Of a stretch of 64,000 nt of DNA, positions 19,631-28,555 are shown piece by piece. Origin of the DNA: Streptococcus parasanguinis (GTDB lineage: Bacteria > Bacillota > Bacilli > Lactobacillales > Streptococcaceae); contig NZ_JACLQU010000009.1 of assembly GCF_016648855.1 (NCBI RefSeq), positions 1-64,000 on the forward strand. The letters are read 5' to 3'. Made by a program: the position numbers and the translations under genes. Under the pieces are notes generated by a model. It was not told the origin of the DNA. It saw nothing but the letters and a program-made list of their open reading frames with translations, and searched no databases. How positions within the stretch are numbered: the stretch's first letter is position 1; every line of letters begins with the position of its first letter.

Positions 19631-19888
19631 AGAATGTAGACAAACTATTTTAAAGTAAAATAAGCTAAGTGATTCTGCAAAAAAATAAAATTGAGTCCCA
19701 ATTTTTAAATCGATTTAAGAAAATACTGAAACTTTCCGCTGTGAGAAAAGTGTCTGAAACAATAACGTTTCAGACACTCGGAATTATTGAGACCGTAGGC
19801 TCAATAATTAGTCATGGAACTTCAAAGAAGTTCGCTGACGTCCGTACTCACCTAAGGAAAGTTTTTAAGATGATTTTGTCTTCAATCT
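19631..19888 (+). repeat. Structured repeat, copy 1 (MITE-like, non-coding)
   Basis: A 258-bp element bounded by terminal inverted repeats (AGAATGTAGACAAA on the left, the complement of AGATTGAAGACAAA on the right). Inside, AAACTTTCC..GTGAG pairs with CTCAC..GGAAAGTTT. This encloses three hairpins: GTGTCTGAAAC/GTTTCAGACAC, AATTATTGAG/CTCAATAATT and GAACTTC/GAAGTTC. The right two-thirds is nearly identical to copies at 26867 and 56035. The left arm holds the palindrome TTAAATCGATTTAA. A 73-codon frame crosses it but is broken in copy 3, so it is taken as non-coding. It lies between convergent luxS and mapZ. Confidence 0.85.
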
Positions 19889-19890
19889 GA

Positions 19891-19917
19891 GATGAACCTC
19901 TGGTTCATCCTTTTTTA
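19891..19917. terminator. luxS/mapZ terminator hairpin, right copy
   Basis: GATGAACC / GGTTCATC with loop TCT, followed by TTTTTT. It repeats the hairpin at 19608-19630 with one change in the loop. It can end luxS read-through of the element and may also serve convergent mapZ. Confidence 0.75.
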
Positions 19918-19955
19918 TTGTCATTTTTCCCAAAAAGGGGATGTCTGATCAAGCA

Positions 19956-21389
19956 TTAATAATCCAGAGCATCTGAATGACCTTTTCCGTTTCCTACGAA
20001 ATAACCAGTCTTGGCATTGATACTAAAGAGATAGGTTCCATCTGGTTTGAAGAGGTTGTAATAGCCATTACCGTTAATGATATTGACACGCTCTAAAATG
20101 TATTGATTGCCAGTGATATGTCCACGTTTACGAGCAATATTCAATACTTTTTCAAGGATCCCATCACCAAATACCCAAGCTGGGTTATTGACATCATTGA
20201 TAGCTGCTTGGTTATATGGCACACGACTCAAGTTCCGCTGAAGTGGGACACCATCACTTGGAAGACCGTACCTTGAATAGCCTGGACTTGCCGTTCCTGC
20301 ACTACCTGTAGCAGCACTGACAGCTGGGGCCGTAGGTGTTGCTGCTTGAGCTGGGGCTGGGGTTGCATTAGAAGTATCTGTACCACCTGTTCCAGTCACT
20401 GGTGCCGGTGTCGCAACTTGTTGTGAACGTCCTTGCGCAACCGCTTCATTCAATAAGCTATCTAATTTTTCATTGCCTGTCTTTGTTTCTGCAAAGGTCG
20501 CATCACTTTTCGCTTTGGCAGTTGCATCAAGAACTCCATCTTTGATGACTGGAGAACTAAATTGAGAATTCACTTTTTGAATAGCAGAAACTTGCTTTAC
20601 AAGGTCTTCATATTTTGTTTTAGCCGCATTATAATCACTGCTTCCTTCTAATTTGTCCAGCAGTTTCTTCAGATTTTCCAAGTCTCCGAATTTATCATTT
20701 TTAAGAGCACTTTTTGATTCATCTACAAAAAAGGCATCGTAGGCTTTGGTAAACTCTTCCAATTTTTGAGCTTGTGTTTCACTGCTACTTGATTTAGAAG
20801 TAGAAGATGACTTGCTAGATGAAGACGACACAACAGTTGTACCACCAGATTTTCCACGACTGTGCATCCAGTTATAGGTCACAAAAATGGCCGAACCGAC
20901 AATCGCAAGACCTAATGCAGAGTATAGAACCGCTTTGATTCGTTTACCAGCATTGCTTGGAGTTTCCTCAGGAAGGTCCTCTGCTTCTACAATTGGTTCG
21001 GTTGGTGTTGGTCCAAATTTAATCTTAGCTGGTAATTCTGTTGAGATGGCATCCATTTCAGGCCTTTGTTCCAAGACCGTTTCCGTTACTTCCGGTACTT
21101 CCGGTACTTCCACTACTTCAGCAACTTCAGCAACTGTTTCTGCAGCTGCCAACTCTTCAGCCTTAGCCAATTCCTCTTTGGCCAAAATCTTTGTATCGTA
21201 TTTTTCTGCTTCAATTTCTGCTCGGTGTTGTTTGATGTATTTGTCTAAGACATTATCGCCCTCTGTTACACCTGCTTCAATTTCTTCTGCCTTTCGATTG
21301 GCCTGCCCAATCGTCATCTCTTTAGCGTCTTCAAAATCTAAAATTGATTCTGTTTCTTGCTCTAATGGCTTTTTATCCTTCTCTGTCAT
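19956..21389 (-). CDS. mapZ: Mid-cell anchored protein MapZ (LocZ)
   Basis: A 477-residue bitopic division-site marker that positions FtsZ. The N-terminal cytosolic region has the streptococcal MapZ motif FEDAKEMTIGQANRK (about 19-33) and LDKYIKQHRAEIEAEKYDT (about 48-66). A Glu/Val-rich linker leads to one membrane helix (about 152-173). The outside part has a Ser-rich linker, a helical domain (about 210-310), an Ala/Pro/Thr spacer and a conserved C-terminal peptidoglycan-binding domain ending GNGKGHSDALDY. StkP phosphorylates MapZ in pneumococcus. It lies 11 bp downstream of a THUMP methyltransferase gene, the usual context. Confidence 0.93.
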   Translation of the reverse strand: MTEKDKKPLEQETESILDFEDAKEMTIGQANRKAEEIEAGVTEGDNVLDKYIKQHRAEIEAEKYDTKILAKEELAKAEELAAAETVAEVAEVVEVPEVPEVTETVLEQRPEMDAISTELPAKIKFGPTPTEPIVEAEDLPEETPSNAGKRIKAVLYSALGLAIVGSAIFVTYNWMHSRGKSGGTTVVSSSSSKSSSTSKSSSSETQAQKLEEFTKAYDAFFVDESKSALKNDKFGDLENLKKLLDKLEGSSDYNAAKTKYEDLVKQVSAIQKVNSQFSSPVIKDGVLDATAKAKSDATFAETKTGNEKLDSLLNEAVAQGRSQQVATPAPVTGTGGTDTSNATPAPAQAATPTAPAVSAATGSAGTASPGYSRYGLPSDGVPLQRNLSRVPYNQAAINDVNNPAWVFGDGILEKVLNIARKRGHITGNQYILERVNIINGNGYYNLFKPDGTYLFSINAKTGYFVGNGKGHSDALDY

Positions 21390-21400
21390 AAAAATCCTTT

Positions 21401-22558
21401 CTATGCCTTTATCTGCCTTTTTACACGTTCCCCAAAATATTGGTATAGATCAACTTTAAGGGTTCCGTTATAAAGTTTTCGTTTTTTTTCTGCTTTACTA
21501 CCGAATTTAGATTCAAAACCTTCATCACTGGTTAAGATAAATTTACTCCAGGTTTTGAGAGGTGCAAATACGTGCCCCATTTCAGTATACAATCTCGTCA
21601 CGCCTTCATCATCGGATAAGCGTTCTCCATATGGAGGGTTAGAAATAATCACCCCATTGATCTTATCTGAGTGGAGATCTTGGACTCGCATTTGTTTGAA
21701 AGTAATGTCATTGCTAACGCCCGCTTTCTGAGCATTTTCTTTAGCAATCTCAACCATCCGTGCATCGATATCGGTTCCCATAATATCCAATTCGATCTCA
21801 CGATTGATTTTCCTGCTCGCTTCTTGACGAACTTCATGAATCAAGCGATCATCCATCCAGTTCCATTCTTCAAAAGAAAAGGTCCGACGCAATCCAGGTG
21901 CCATCTTTCTAGCAATCATCGCCGCCTCAATACAAAACGTACCAGAACCACATGTGGGGTCAATCAAGGGCTTATCTGGATACCAGTTTGACAGCAGAAG
22001 GATTGCTGCCGCCATATTTTCCTTAATAGGGGCTCCCCCTTTTTCGGTCCGATAGCCACGTTTGAAGAGGCTACTACCAGTCGTGTCAATCACGACGGTG
22101 GCTTGGTCTTTAAGGATCGATACTTCAATCTTGAACTCTGCCCCATTTTCCATCAAGGGAACCCCTTCTGGTCGGGCATAGTGTTTTTGTAACTTTTTAA
22201 CAACTGCTTTTTTCGAAATGGCCTGAACGCTAGGTTCATTATGCAGTTTTGATTTGACACATTTAGCCTTAGAAATAGGAAAACGTGCTCCTAAAGGCAA
22301 ATAATTTTCCCAATCCAAAGCAAAGACACCTTGAAAGAGTTCTTCGAAGGTTTTGGCTGGAAAAGTCCCAACCACAATTTTTACTCGATCAGCCGCGCGC
22401 AACCAGAGATTGGTCTCTATGATTGCTCGACGGTCTCCTTGAAATCGAACCCGTCCATTTTCGACCTGGCAATCGTAGCCAAGATCGCGTAGTTCTCGAC
22501 CAACAACTGCCTCTAGACCAGCAGCTACCGTTGCAATCAATTCAAATTGTTTTTTCAT
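21401..22558 (-). CDS. ypsC: THUMP-domain class I rRNA methyltransferase (RlmL/YpsC type)
   Basis: A 385-residue protein predicted to methylate guanine N2 of 23S rRNA. An N-terminal ferredoxin-like/THUMP RNA-binding region spans about 1-160. The methyltransferase part has SAM motif DPTCGSGTFCIEAAMIA and catalytic NPPYGERL. It corresponds to the short Firmicute form lacking the second RlmK domain. The exact target base is inferred from the family. It is transcribed with mapZ; rnpB lies immediately upstream. Confidence 0.9.
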   Translation of the reverse strand: MKKQFELIATVAAGLEAVVGRELRDLGYDCQVENGRVRFQGDRRAIIETNLWLRAADRVKIVVGTFPAKTFEELFQGVFALDWENYLPLGARFPISKAKCVKSKLHNEPSVQAISKKAVVKKLQKHYARPEGVPLMENGAEFKIEVSILKDQATVVIDTTGSSLFKRGYRTEKGGAPIKENMAAAILLLSNWYPDKPLIDPTCGSGTFCIEAAMIARKMAPGLRRTFSFEEWNWMDDRLIHEVRQEASRKINREIELDIMGTDIDARMVEIAKENAQKAGVSNDITFKQMRVQDLHSDKINGVIISNPPYGERLSDDEGVTRLYTEMGHVFAPLKTWSKFILTSDEGFESKFGSKAEKKRKLYNGTLKVDLYQYFGERVKRQIKA

Positions 22559-22576
22559 CTTATTCCTATCACTTTA

Positions 22577-22606
22577 AAAAAGGAGGTTGAGATCTCTCTC
22601 CACCTC
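22577..22606 (-). terminator. rnpB terminator
   Basis: GAGGTGGAGAG pairs with the complementary arm ending ACCTC, and on the minus strand runs into CCTTTTTTA, just beyond the mature 3' end of rnpB. Confidence 0.8.
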
Positions 22607-22615
22607 ATCAACCTA

Positions 22616-22994
22616 TATGCAATTTTCTATAAGCCATGTTTTGTTCCAGAAATGACTAGGTACCATTTCCTTCGATAATCATCTGTCTACTGTTTCCAGT
22701 CAGAATGCTATGTTCGTTTCCACGCATTCCATGCCCCGACCAAAGTTTGGGTTGCTAGCTTGAGGGGTTTACCGCGTTCCACTTTTTAGGTTTCCCTAAA
22801 AACTACGTCACTGTGGCACTTTCAGAGCTACTAGAGCTTATCCTTAGACTTAGCTCCTTCACTCGCCGTAACTTGAATACCAAGTCCCTAGGCTTATGGA
22901 TTCACCTAGCACAAACACTACAGGCATCACAGCCTGTGCTAGCATGGACTTTCCTCATGAGAGCATTCTCCCACGCGATTATCCAAAAATTGCA
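22616..22994 (-). ncRNA. rnpB: RNase P RNA, bacterial type B
   Basis: The catalytic RNA that matures tRNA 5' ends. On the minus strand the 5' part carries GAGGAAAGTCCATGCT, the universal P4/CR-I region. The 3' part carries ACATGGCTTATAG, its P4 partner. The terminal helix P1 is visible as GCAATTTT near 22990 pairing with AAAATTGC near 22620. Length of about 380 nt is normal. Ends are estimated from P1. It starts about 12 bp after gpsB; no clear separate promoter was found, so it may be transcribed from within or through gpsB. Confidence 0.95.
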
Positions 22995-23006
22995 CGATCT
23001 ATGGGA

Positions 23007-23348
23007 TTAATAATCGCGATCTACGATCTGTTTCCCAAAAACTTCTTTTTCCAAACGATTGAGTCGTTTAAGAATATCAAAGTTCGTCGCTGTTGTCACT
23101 TGCGGGAATTCTTGCGTAGCTGTACTAGCAATTGGAGATGTTTGTGGTGTTTCCTGTGCTTTTTGGGCAAGTTCTTCACGAAGGCGTGCGTTTTCTTCAC
23201 GCAATTCCTTCACCAAAGCAGCATAGGTTTCATAGTCTTTTATAACATCATCCAAAAATTCATTTACTTCATCTTTACTATAACCACGAACTTCTCGTTT
23301 GAAATCTTGATCAAAAATATCTTTCGCAGTAAAAATAATACTTGCCAT
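23007..23348 (-). CDS. gpsB: Cell-cycle protein GpsB (DivIVA-like)
   Basis: A 113-residue cytosolic adaptor at the septum that balances side-wall and septal synthesis and links to StkP and PBPs. The N-terminal DivIVA-like domain has [20 protein letters not shown] and [16 protein letters not shown] coiled coil follows. A variable Thr/Pro linker (about 65-88) and the C-terminal trimerisation segment [19 protein letters not shown] end the protein. The frame reaches an ATG at 23360, but the ATG at 23348 (MASIIF) follows GGAGAG and is the family N terminus. Confidence 0.95.
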   Translation of the reverse strand: MASIIFTAKDIFDQDFKREVRGYSKDEVNEFLDDVIKDYETYAALVKELREENARLREELAQKAQETPQTSPIASTATQEFPQVTTATNFDILKRLNRLEKEVFGKQIVDRDY

Positions 23349-23417
23349 TACTCTCTCCAATCTAGTTCATCATCTCAATTATATAAAAAATTGGTAAGAA
23401 AAATCAAGGTATAACAC

Positions 23418-23945
23418 TTAGTTTTCGTAAAAATTTTCAGCAAGTTCATTTAAGTCATCAAAACTTAATTGTTTGATATAAAATAGTTCTTTTTCTTGCA
23501 TCATTTTGTAAAGATACTTTAAATTGGTTTCATTTTCTGGATCGTAAAAAAGGTAAGCTCCATCCGCATTATCTATCAAAAACTGATTGTATTCTTTTAA
23601 TTGACCCGGATTGCTATAGTTGGGATAAGCATATTTCACGAAATCCACCTGTTTGAAACGTGCCAACATTTCCTGATTGGCTTCATTCCAATTTTCGCCA
23701 ACGTTCTCAAATAGAAAGATCGTCGCCATTTGAAAATCGTAATCTTCTTTTAACTCAAAGGCAACTTCTAGTACCCAAGCCTCAAATCCCAAATTACCAG
23801 AAAAGACTAGCCATTTCACTCCTTCTTCAAATAGACGACGAAGATCTCTTTCAATGGCTTTTTTGATAATGGTCAGTCGAGGGTCTTTATTGGAAAAGAC
23901 GCCCACATCAAAACTCTTATAACCTGCAACAAGTATGGTATTCAT
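23418..23945 (-). CDS. ypsA: YpsA-family (DUF1273) SLOG-fold protein
   Basis: A 175-residue DUF1273 protein. It has the family features [12 protein letters not shown] at the N terminus, [13 protein letters not shown] near residue 45 and the late [10 protein letters not shown]. The fold belongs to the SLOG/LDcluster group, which suggests nucleotide binding, but the biochemical role is unknown. In Firmicutes ypsA is next to gpsB and has been linked to cell division. It is divergent from recU here, a conserved arrangement. Confidence 0.9.
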   Translation of the reverse strand: MNTILVAGYKSFDVGVFSNKDPRLTIIKKAIERDLRRLFEEGVKWLVFSGNLGFEAWVLEVAFELKEDYDFQMATIFLFENVGENWNEANQEMLARFKQVDFVKYAYPNYSNPGQLKEYNQFLIDNADGAYLFYDPENETNLKYLYKMMQEKELFYIKQLSFDDLNELAENFYEN

Positions 23946-23968
23946 TTTTTCCTCATTATTCTAATTTA

Positions 23969-23977
23969 TGATATAAT
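23969..23977 (+). promoter_or_regulatory. Extended -10 promoter of recU-pbp1A
   Basis: TGATATAAT (TGN plus a perfect -10) lies 24 bp before the Shine-Dalgarno AAGGAG of recU. No good -35 is seen, which is normal for an extended -10 promoter. Confidence 0.7.
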
Positions 23978-24009
23978 AGAGTGATGTAATTGTACCAATA
24001 AGGAGAACT

Positions 24010-24603
24010 ATGGTCAACTATCCACATAAAGTAGCCAAAAAAACCTTGGTCTCTACACAAAGGAAACATCCAGTCGACTTTGCGAATCGTGGGATGACAT
24101 TTGAAAAAATGATCAATGAAAGTAATCAATACTATCTTTCTCGAGGTCTAGCTGTCATCCATAAAAAACCAACACCGATTCAAATCGTGAAAGTGGATTA
24201 TCCACGTCGCAGTCGGGCAAAAATTGTTGAAGCCTATTTCAGGCAAGCCTCAACGACGGACTATTCTGGAGTATACAAGGGACACTATATCGATTTTGAA
24301 GCCAAGGAAACACAGCAAAAGCAATCCATGCCGATGAAAAATTTTCATCAACATCAGATCGATCATATGGAGGCGGTTGTCCAGCAAGGCGGTATCTGTT
24401 TCGTTCTCTTGCATTTTGCAAAGTTGAGTGAAACCTACTTACTTCCTGCTCCTGCATTAATTCACTATTACAACATCGATCATGGTAGTAAATCCATGCC
24501 CCTCTCCTATATTCAGGAGCACGGCTTTCTAGTAGATAAGAATCGTCTTCCAAGCGTTCCTTATCTTGATATTATCGAACAGAAACTTCTAGGTGGTATT
24601 TAA
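24010..24603 (+). CDS. recU: Holliday junction resolvase RecU
   Basis: A 197-residue Firmicute resolvase that cuts four-way junctions and assists RecA. Core motifs are [17 protein letters not shown] near residue 27, [19 protein letters not shown] (about 80-98) with the active-site Asp, Glu and Lys, and FHQHQIDHM near 109. Length fits the family. Its TAA stop abuts the pbp1A ATG with no gap, so the pair is translationally coupled, a widespread Firmicute linkage of recombination and wall synthesis. Confidence 0.96.
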   Translation: MVNYPHKVAKKTLVSTQRKHPVDFANRGMTFEKMINESNQYYLSRGLAVIHKKPTPIQIVKVDYPRRSRAKIVEAYFRQASTTDYSGVYKGHYIDFEAKETQQKQSMPMKNFHQHQIDHMEAVVQQGGICFVLLHFAKLSETYLLPAPALIHYYNIDHGSKSMPLSYIQEHGFLVDKNRLPSVPYLDIIEQKLLGGI

Positions 24604-26721
24604 ATGAATAAACAAACAGTCATTCAATGGTTGAAATATGTTGCCATCGCAGCCATTTCATTTTTCTTACTTTTATTTGTCCTCGGTGGACTGATATTTG
24701 GTTACTATGCTATGAAAGCACCAACCTTGTCTGAAAAAGATTTGGTTGCAACAACATCTAGTAAGATCTATGACAACCAAAATAACTTGATCGCAGATTT
24801 GGGGGCTGAGAAACGAATCAATGTCACAGCCAATGAAATCCCTACTGATTTGGTCAATGCTATCGTAGCGATTGAAGACCACCGTTTCTTCAATCACCGT
24901 GGGGTCGATATTATTCGGATCGGCGGTTCCTTCCTTCACAACTTGCGAGGAGGAAGTCAAGGTGGGTCAACCTTGACGCAACAATTGATCAAGTTAACCT
25001 ATTTCTCCACTTCAGCCTCTGACCGTACCCTCTCTCGTAAGATCCAAGAAGCTTGGTTAGCAACTCAGTTGGAAAAGAAAGCAACCAAACAAGAAATCTT
25101 GACCTATTACGTTAATAAAGTATTTATGGCGAATGGGAACTATGGAATGCAGACAGCTGCGAAAAGTTATTACGGAAAAGATCTAAAAGATCTTTCGCTC
25201 CCTCAATTGGCACTCCTTGCGGGGATGCCCCAAGCACCAAACCAATACGATCCATACTCCCATCCTGAAGCAGCGCAACAGCGCCGAAACTTAGTATTAA
25301 AAGAAATGCTCGATATGAAGACCATTTCTAACAAACAATACGAAGCAGCGGTCAATACACCTGTTACAGATGGTCTGCAAAGTCTCAGTTCTTCAAGCAG
25401 TTACCCAGCCTATATGGATAATTACCTAAAAGAAGTGATCGAGCAAGTCGAAGAAGAAACGGGCTACAATTTGTTGACAACCGGAATGGATGTCTATACA
25501 AACGTGGATACAGAAGCTCAAAAGAAACTATGGGATATCTACAATACAGATGAATATGTCAATTACCCGGATGATGAAATGCAAGTAGCTTCTACCGTTA
25601 TTGATGTCAATACTGGTAAAGTCATTGCTCAGCTGGGTTCTCGTCACCAATCCAGCAATGTTTCCTTTGGTACAAACCAAGCGGTTGAAACGAACCGTGA
25701 CTGGGGTTCAACAATGAAACCAATCACAGATTACGCACCAGCTCTTGAACATGAGGAATATACCTCTACAGCAGCTACTACAACAGATGCGCCATACAAC
25801 TTCCCTCATTCATCAACGCCTGTCTACAACTGGGACCGTTCATACTATGGTAGCATGTCCATTACCTACGCAATTCAACAATCTCGTAACGTGCCTGCGG
25901 TGAAGGCCCTGGAAAAAGTTGGTCTTAAACAAGCTAAGAAATTCCTCAATGGATTAGGGATCGATTACCCAGAAATGGTTTACGCCAACGCTATCTCGAG
26001 TAACACTAGCGATTCTAGCAACAAATACGGAGCCAGCAGTGAGAAAATGGCAGCTGCCTATGCTGCTTTTGCCAATGGCGGTACCTATTACAAACCGAAA
26101 TATGTCAGTCGGGTTATCTTTAGCGATGGAACTACTAAAGATTTTGATTCGGAAGGAACCCGCGCGATGAAAGCAACAACTGCCTACATGATGACAGATA
26201 TGATGAAGACAGTCCTCATGGCTGGTTCTGGTACAAATGCAGCTATTTCAGGAGTCTATCAAGCTGGTAAGACTGGTACGTCAAACTACTCCGATAATGA
26301 GTTAAGTAAACTAACTAAAAATTCAAGTTATTCAAGTATCGTAACTCCGGATGAGTTATTCGTAGGATACACACCTGAATATGCTATGGCCGTCTGGACA
26401 GGTTATTCCAATCGCTTTACACCAGTATTGGATAATGGAATACAGGTCGCAACGGATGTCTACCGTCAAATGATGCTCTATCTTGCTAATAATAATAACT
26501 CTGGTCATACGGATTGGACGCAACCAAGTGGACTGTATCGAAGTGGTTCTTATCTCTACTTAAACAATGGTAAGAACAACTACAATAACTACTACTATGA
26601 GCCAAGTTATTCCACTGATCAGTATTCGTATGAAGAACCATCGTCTAGCTCTTCGAACGAAGAAAATCAATCTAAACCATCTGAGCCTTCTTCGCAAGAC
26701 TCTAACAATCATAACGAATAA
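24604..26721 (+). CDS. pbp1A: Class A penicillin-binding protein 1A
   Basis: A 705-residue bifunctional peptidoglycan synthase. An N-terminal membrane anchor lies at about 13-35. The GT51 glycosyltransferase has E91 in [14 protein letters not shown] and [13 protein letters not shown]. The transpeptidase has the active-site STMK, SRN and KTGTS motifs. A Ser/Tyr/Asn-rich C-terminal tail follows. The STMK motif is the unaltered form, so no obvious mosaic resistance change is visible there; other resistance positions were not assessed. It is coupled to recU and ends at a strong terminator. Confidence 0.96.
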   Translation: MNKQTVIQWLKYVAIAAISFFLLLFVLGGLIFGYYAMKAPTLSEKDLVATTSSKIYDNQNNLIADLGAEKRINVTANEIPTDLVNAIVAIEDHRFFNHRGVDIIRIGGSFLHNLRGGSQGGSTLTQQLIKLTYFSTSASDRTLSRKIQEAWLATQLEKKATKQEILTYYVNKVFMANGNYGMQTAAKSYYGKDLKDLSLPQLALLAGMPQAPNQYDPYSHPEAAQQRRNLVLKEMLDMKTISNKQYEAAVNTPVTDGLQSLSSSSSYPAYMDNYLKEVIEQVEEETGYNLLTTGMDVYTNVDTEAQKKLWDIYNTDEYVNYPDDEMQVASTVIDVNTGKVIAQLGSRHQSSNVSFGTNQAVETNRDWGSTMKPITDYAPALEHEEYTSTAATTTDAPYNFPHSSTPVYNWDRSYYGSMSITYAIQQSRNVPAVKALEKVGLKQAKKFLNGLGIDYPEMVYANAISSNTSDSSNKYGASSEKMAAAYAAFANGGTYYKPKYVSRVIFSDGTTKDFDSEGTRAMKATTAYMMTDMMKTVLMAGSGTNAAISGVYQAGKTGTSNYSDNELSKLTKNSSYSSIVTPDELFVGYTPEYAMAVWTGYSNRFTPVLDNGIQVATDVYRQMMLYLANNNNSGHTDWTQPSGLYRSGSYLYLNNGKNNYNNYYYEPSYSTDQYSYEEPSSSSSNEENQSKPSEPSSQDSNNHNE

Positions 26722-26732
26722 TAGAATGGAGA

Positions 26733-26759
26733 AGTCGGGCTTTTGCCCGGCTTTTTTTA
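26733..26759 (+). terminator. pbp1A terminator
   Basis: AGTCGGGC / GCCCGGCT with a TTTT loop followed by seven T residues. Confidence 0.92.
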
Positions 26760-26844
26760 AAACAATGGTTAAAAAACCAGAACGAATAAAATCTGATTTA
26801 TTTAGTTAGACTTCCCAGCTTTTTTATTTTTGAGTATATAAAAA

Positions 26845-26863
26845 AAAGAGCCTTTCGGCTCTT
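26845..26863. terminator. Terminator-like hairpin left of repeat copy 2
   Basis: An A-run then AGAGCC TTTC GGCTCT. The identical hairpin recurs at 27125-27144 on the other side of the repeat. Read on the minus strand this left copy ends in a T-run, so it can terminate pepC transcripts. Confidence 0.75.
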
Positions 26864-26866
26864 ATT

Positions 26867-27122
26867 AGAATGTAGACAAACTATTTTAAAGCAAAATAAG
26901 TTAAGTGATTCTGCAAAAAACAAAATTGAGTTCCAATATTTAAATCGATTTAAGAAAATACTGAAACTTTCCGCTGTGAGAAAAGTGCTTGAAACGTTAT
27001 TGTTTCAGGCACTCGGAATTATTGAGACCTTAGACTCAATAATTAGTCATGGAACTTTAAAGAAGTTCGCTGACGTCCGTACTCACCTAAGGAAAGTTTT
27101 TAAGATATTTTGTCTTCAATCT
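26867..27122 (+). repeat. Structured repeat, copy 2 (MITE-like, non-coding)
   Basis: A 256-bp copy of the element at 19631, with the same terminal inverted repeats and same branched core. The first hairpin is GTGCTTGAAAC/GTTTCAGGCAC, which keeps pairing by substitutions on both arms or a G-U pair. Its loop GTTATT is the reverse complement of the copy 1 loop AATAAC. The left arm keeps the TTAAATCGATTTAA palindrome. The copy sits between convergent pbp1A and pepC, flanked on both sides by the same GAGCC-TTTC-GGCTC hairpin. Open frames through it are judged fortuitous. Confidence 0.85.
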
Positions 27123-27124
27123 GA

Positions 27125-27146
27125 AAAGAGCCTTTCGGCTCTTTTC
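27125..27146 (-). terminator. pepC terminator hairpin, right of repeat copy 2
   Basis: AAAGAGCC TTTC GGCTCTTT, eight base pairs, located just past the pepC stop. It duplicates the hairpin at 26845-26863. Confidence 0.75.
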
Positions 27147-27153
27147 TATATCA

Positions 27154-28488
27154 TTATTTTGCTAAAGCTCCCATTGGATCCCACGGTGCTAGGACAATTG
27201 GTTCTGCTTCATAGGCTGCTAATTCGTCTGCTGTTAGGAATTCTTTACGAACCACGATTTGATAGGTATATTCATCCATCCAAGCATCAGAAGCCACAAA
27301 GTAACCATCTGTACCGACCTTGTCTCCCCATGAATTTTCAACCTTCCATTTACGAGGCTGACCTGCTTCGTCTAAATCAACCCCTGTCAAGACCATAGCG
27401 TGTGTCATGAGACTTTCTGCATAGTCCAAGCGACCCGCCTTGTCTTGTGTCAAATGAATGTCCATGCCTGCTTCAAAATCGTAGACATCTGTTGCCAGGA
27501 TTCCGGCTTTACGGTTGCTGACTTGGCCTACATCTGAACCAAACCAGACAGTTTCTCCTGCTTTCATTTGAGCAATAGCTAATTCTTTCAATCGATCCAT
27601 TGGAACATTTAGGTAGCGGACTGGACGGCTACCAACCACATTGCCCAGCATATCTACGGTGTAAGATTTTCCATATGGCTTATCTGTAGTTGGGGCATTG
27701 ATAATGGAGACGTAATCGTCTAATTGAAGGTCTACATATTTTTTGTAGAAGCTTTGTGGAGTTAAGCCACTTTCGGTATGGAATTGGTTGTCCTTATCAC
27801 GGTATGAAAAGTCAAATTCACGCGGAGGCAATCCTAAAGACATAGCCAAGAAGTTAAAGATTTCTTGCAACAACGCTTGTTTCTTGCTCGCAACTGCCTC
27901 ACTATCTGCGCCTGAGTGAATCAAGTCACGCAAGATTTGCGCATCTTGACGCAAGAGTTTATTGAGGTAGGTGTTCAATTCCCGGCTATTACTTGAAGAA
28001 ATCGATTCCGGATAAACTGATTTTGGAACCACTCCGTATTTCTCAAAGAGGGATACCACCATATCCCATTGACCACCATCTTGTTGTGGGGTTTGTAGGA
28101 GAAAAGCCACCTTACGGCTGGTCAATTCTTGATCTGCTGTAGCAATCACTTGCTCCAAAAACCAGTTTGATTTTTCATACTTATCCCAAAAGAAAGTATG
28201 TGCTTGAGACAATTCAAAATCCTCCAATTGGAAGCTTGAAATCATCTTGTGACGGAAGGTATTTAAAGCCGCAAACATCCAACAACGTCCAGATGCTTTT
28301 TGGTTTGTCACCTTATCCTTGGTCAAATCAAGTGAAAAAACTGGTGTATTTTCTACTGCACTCTTGCGCGTTTCAAGCGATGCATGGATCCCATTGTGGG
28401 TAACAGCATTTTCAAGAGCCGCATATTTCACATTTGCTTCATAATTAGCATAGAGCTGGTCTGTAAATTCTTTCGTTAATTCTGACAT
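27154..28488 (-). CDS. pepC: Aminopeptidase C (bleomycin hydrolase family)
   Basis: A 444-residue C1B cysteine peptidase that trims N-terminal residues from peptides in the cytosol. The catalytic Cys69 is in KASGRCWMFAAL, the His is in MTHAMVLTG, and the Asn is in VENSWGDKVG. No signal peptide is present. The C-terminal end is the typical self-compartmentalising tail. It is monocistronic with its own promoter and GGAG site, and feeds amino acids from imported peptides. Confidence 0.95.
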   Translation of the reverse strand: MSELTKEFTDQLYANYEANVKYAALENAVTHNGIHASLETRKSAVENTPVFSLDLTKDKVTNQKASGRCWMFAALNTFRHKMISSFQLEDFELSQAHTFFWDKYEKSNWFLEQVIATADQELTSRKVAFLLQTPQQDGGQWDMVVSLFEKYGVVPKSVYPESISSSNSRELNTYLNKLLRQDAQILRDLIHSGADSEAVASKKQALLQEIFNFLAMSLGLPPREFDFSYRDKDNQFHTESGLTPQSFYKKYVDLQLDDYVSIINAPTTDKPYGKSYTVDMLGNVVGSRPVRYLNVPMDRLKELAIAQMKAGETVWFGSDVGQVSNRKAGILATDVYDFEAGMDIHLTQDKAGRLDYAESLMTHAMVLTGVDLDEAGQPRKWKVENSWGDKVGTDGYFVASDAWMDEYTYQIVVRKEFLTADELAAYEAEPIVLAPWDPMGALAK

Positions 28489-28515
28489 AGCAATCTCCTT
28501 TTTTCATTATTTACT

Positions 28516-28543
28516 ATTATAATCCTTTGAGCAGAATCTTCAA
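28516..28543 (-). promoter_or_regulatory. pepC promoter
   Basis: The minus strand has TTGAAG (28538-28543), a 16-bp spacer and TATAAT (28516-28521), 27 bp before the pepC ATG. Confidence 0.75.
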
Positions 28544-28555
28544 GTAAAAATCACC

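Noticed and set aside
19704..19722. CiaR-like TTTAA-TTTAAG site in the repeat left arm
   Set aside because: Spacing is four rather than five and the sequence is a palindrome TTAAATCGATTTAA, better explained as part of the element.
19669..19890. A 73-codon open frame within repeat copy 1
   Set aside because: It coincides with the paired arms of the structured element. The equivalent frame has stop codons in copy 3, and there is no Shine-Dalgarno.
22813..23414. Open frames over rnpB and antisense to gpsB
   Set aside because: The region is explained by RNase P RNA and by gpsB; no independent coding evidence.
26976..27398. A 140-codon open frame through repeat copy 2 into pepC antisense
   Set aside because: It runs from the repeat into the complementary strand of pepC and has no ribosome site; it is a shadow.
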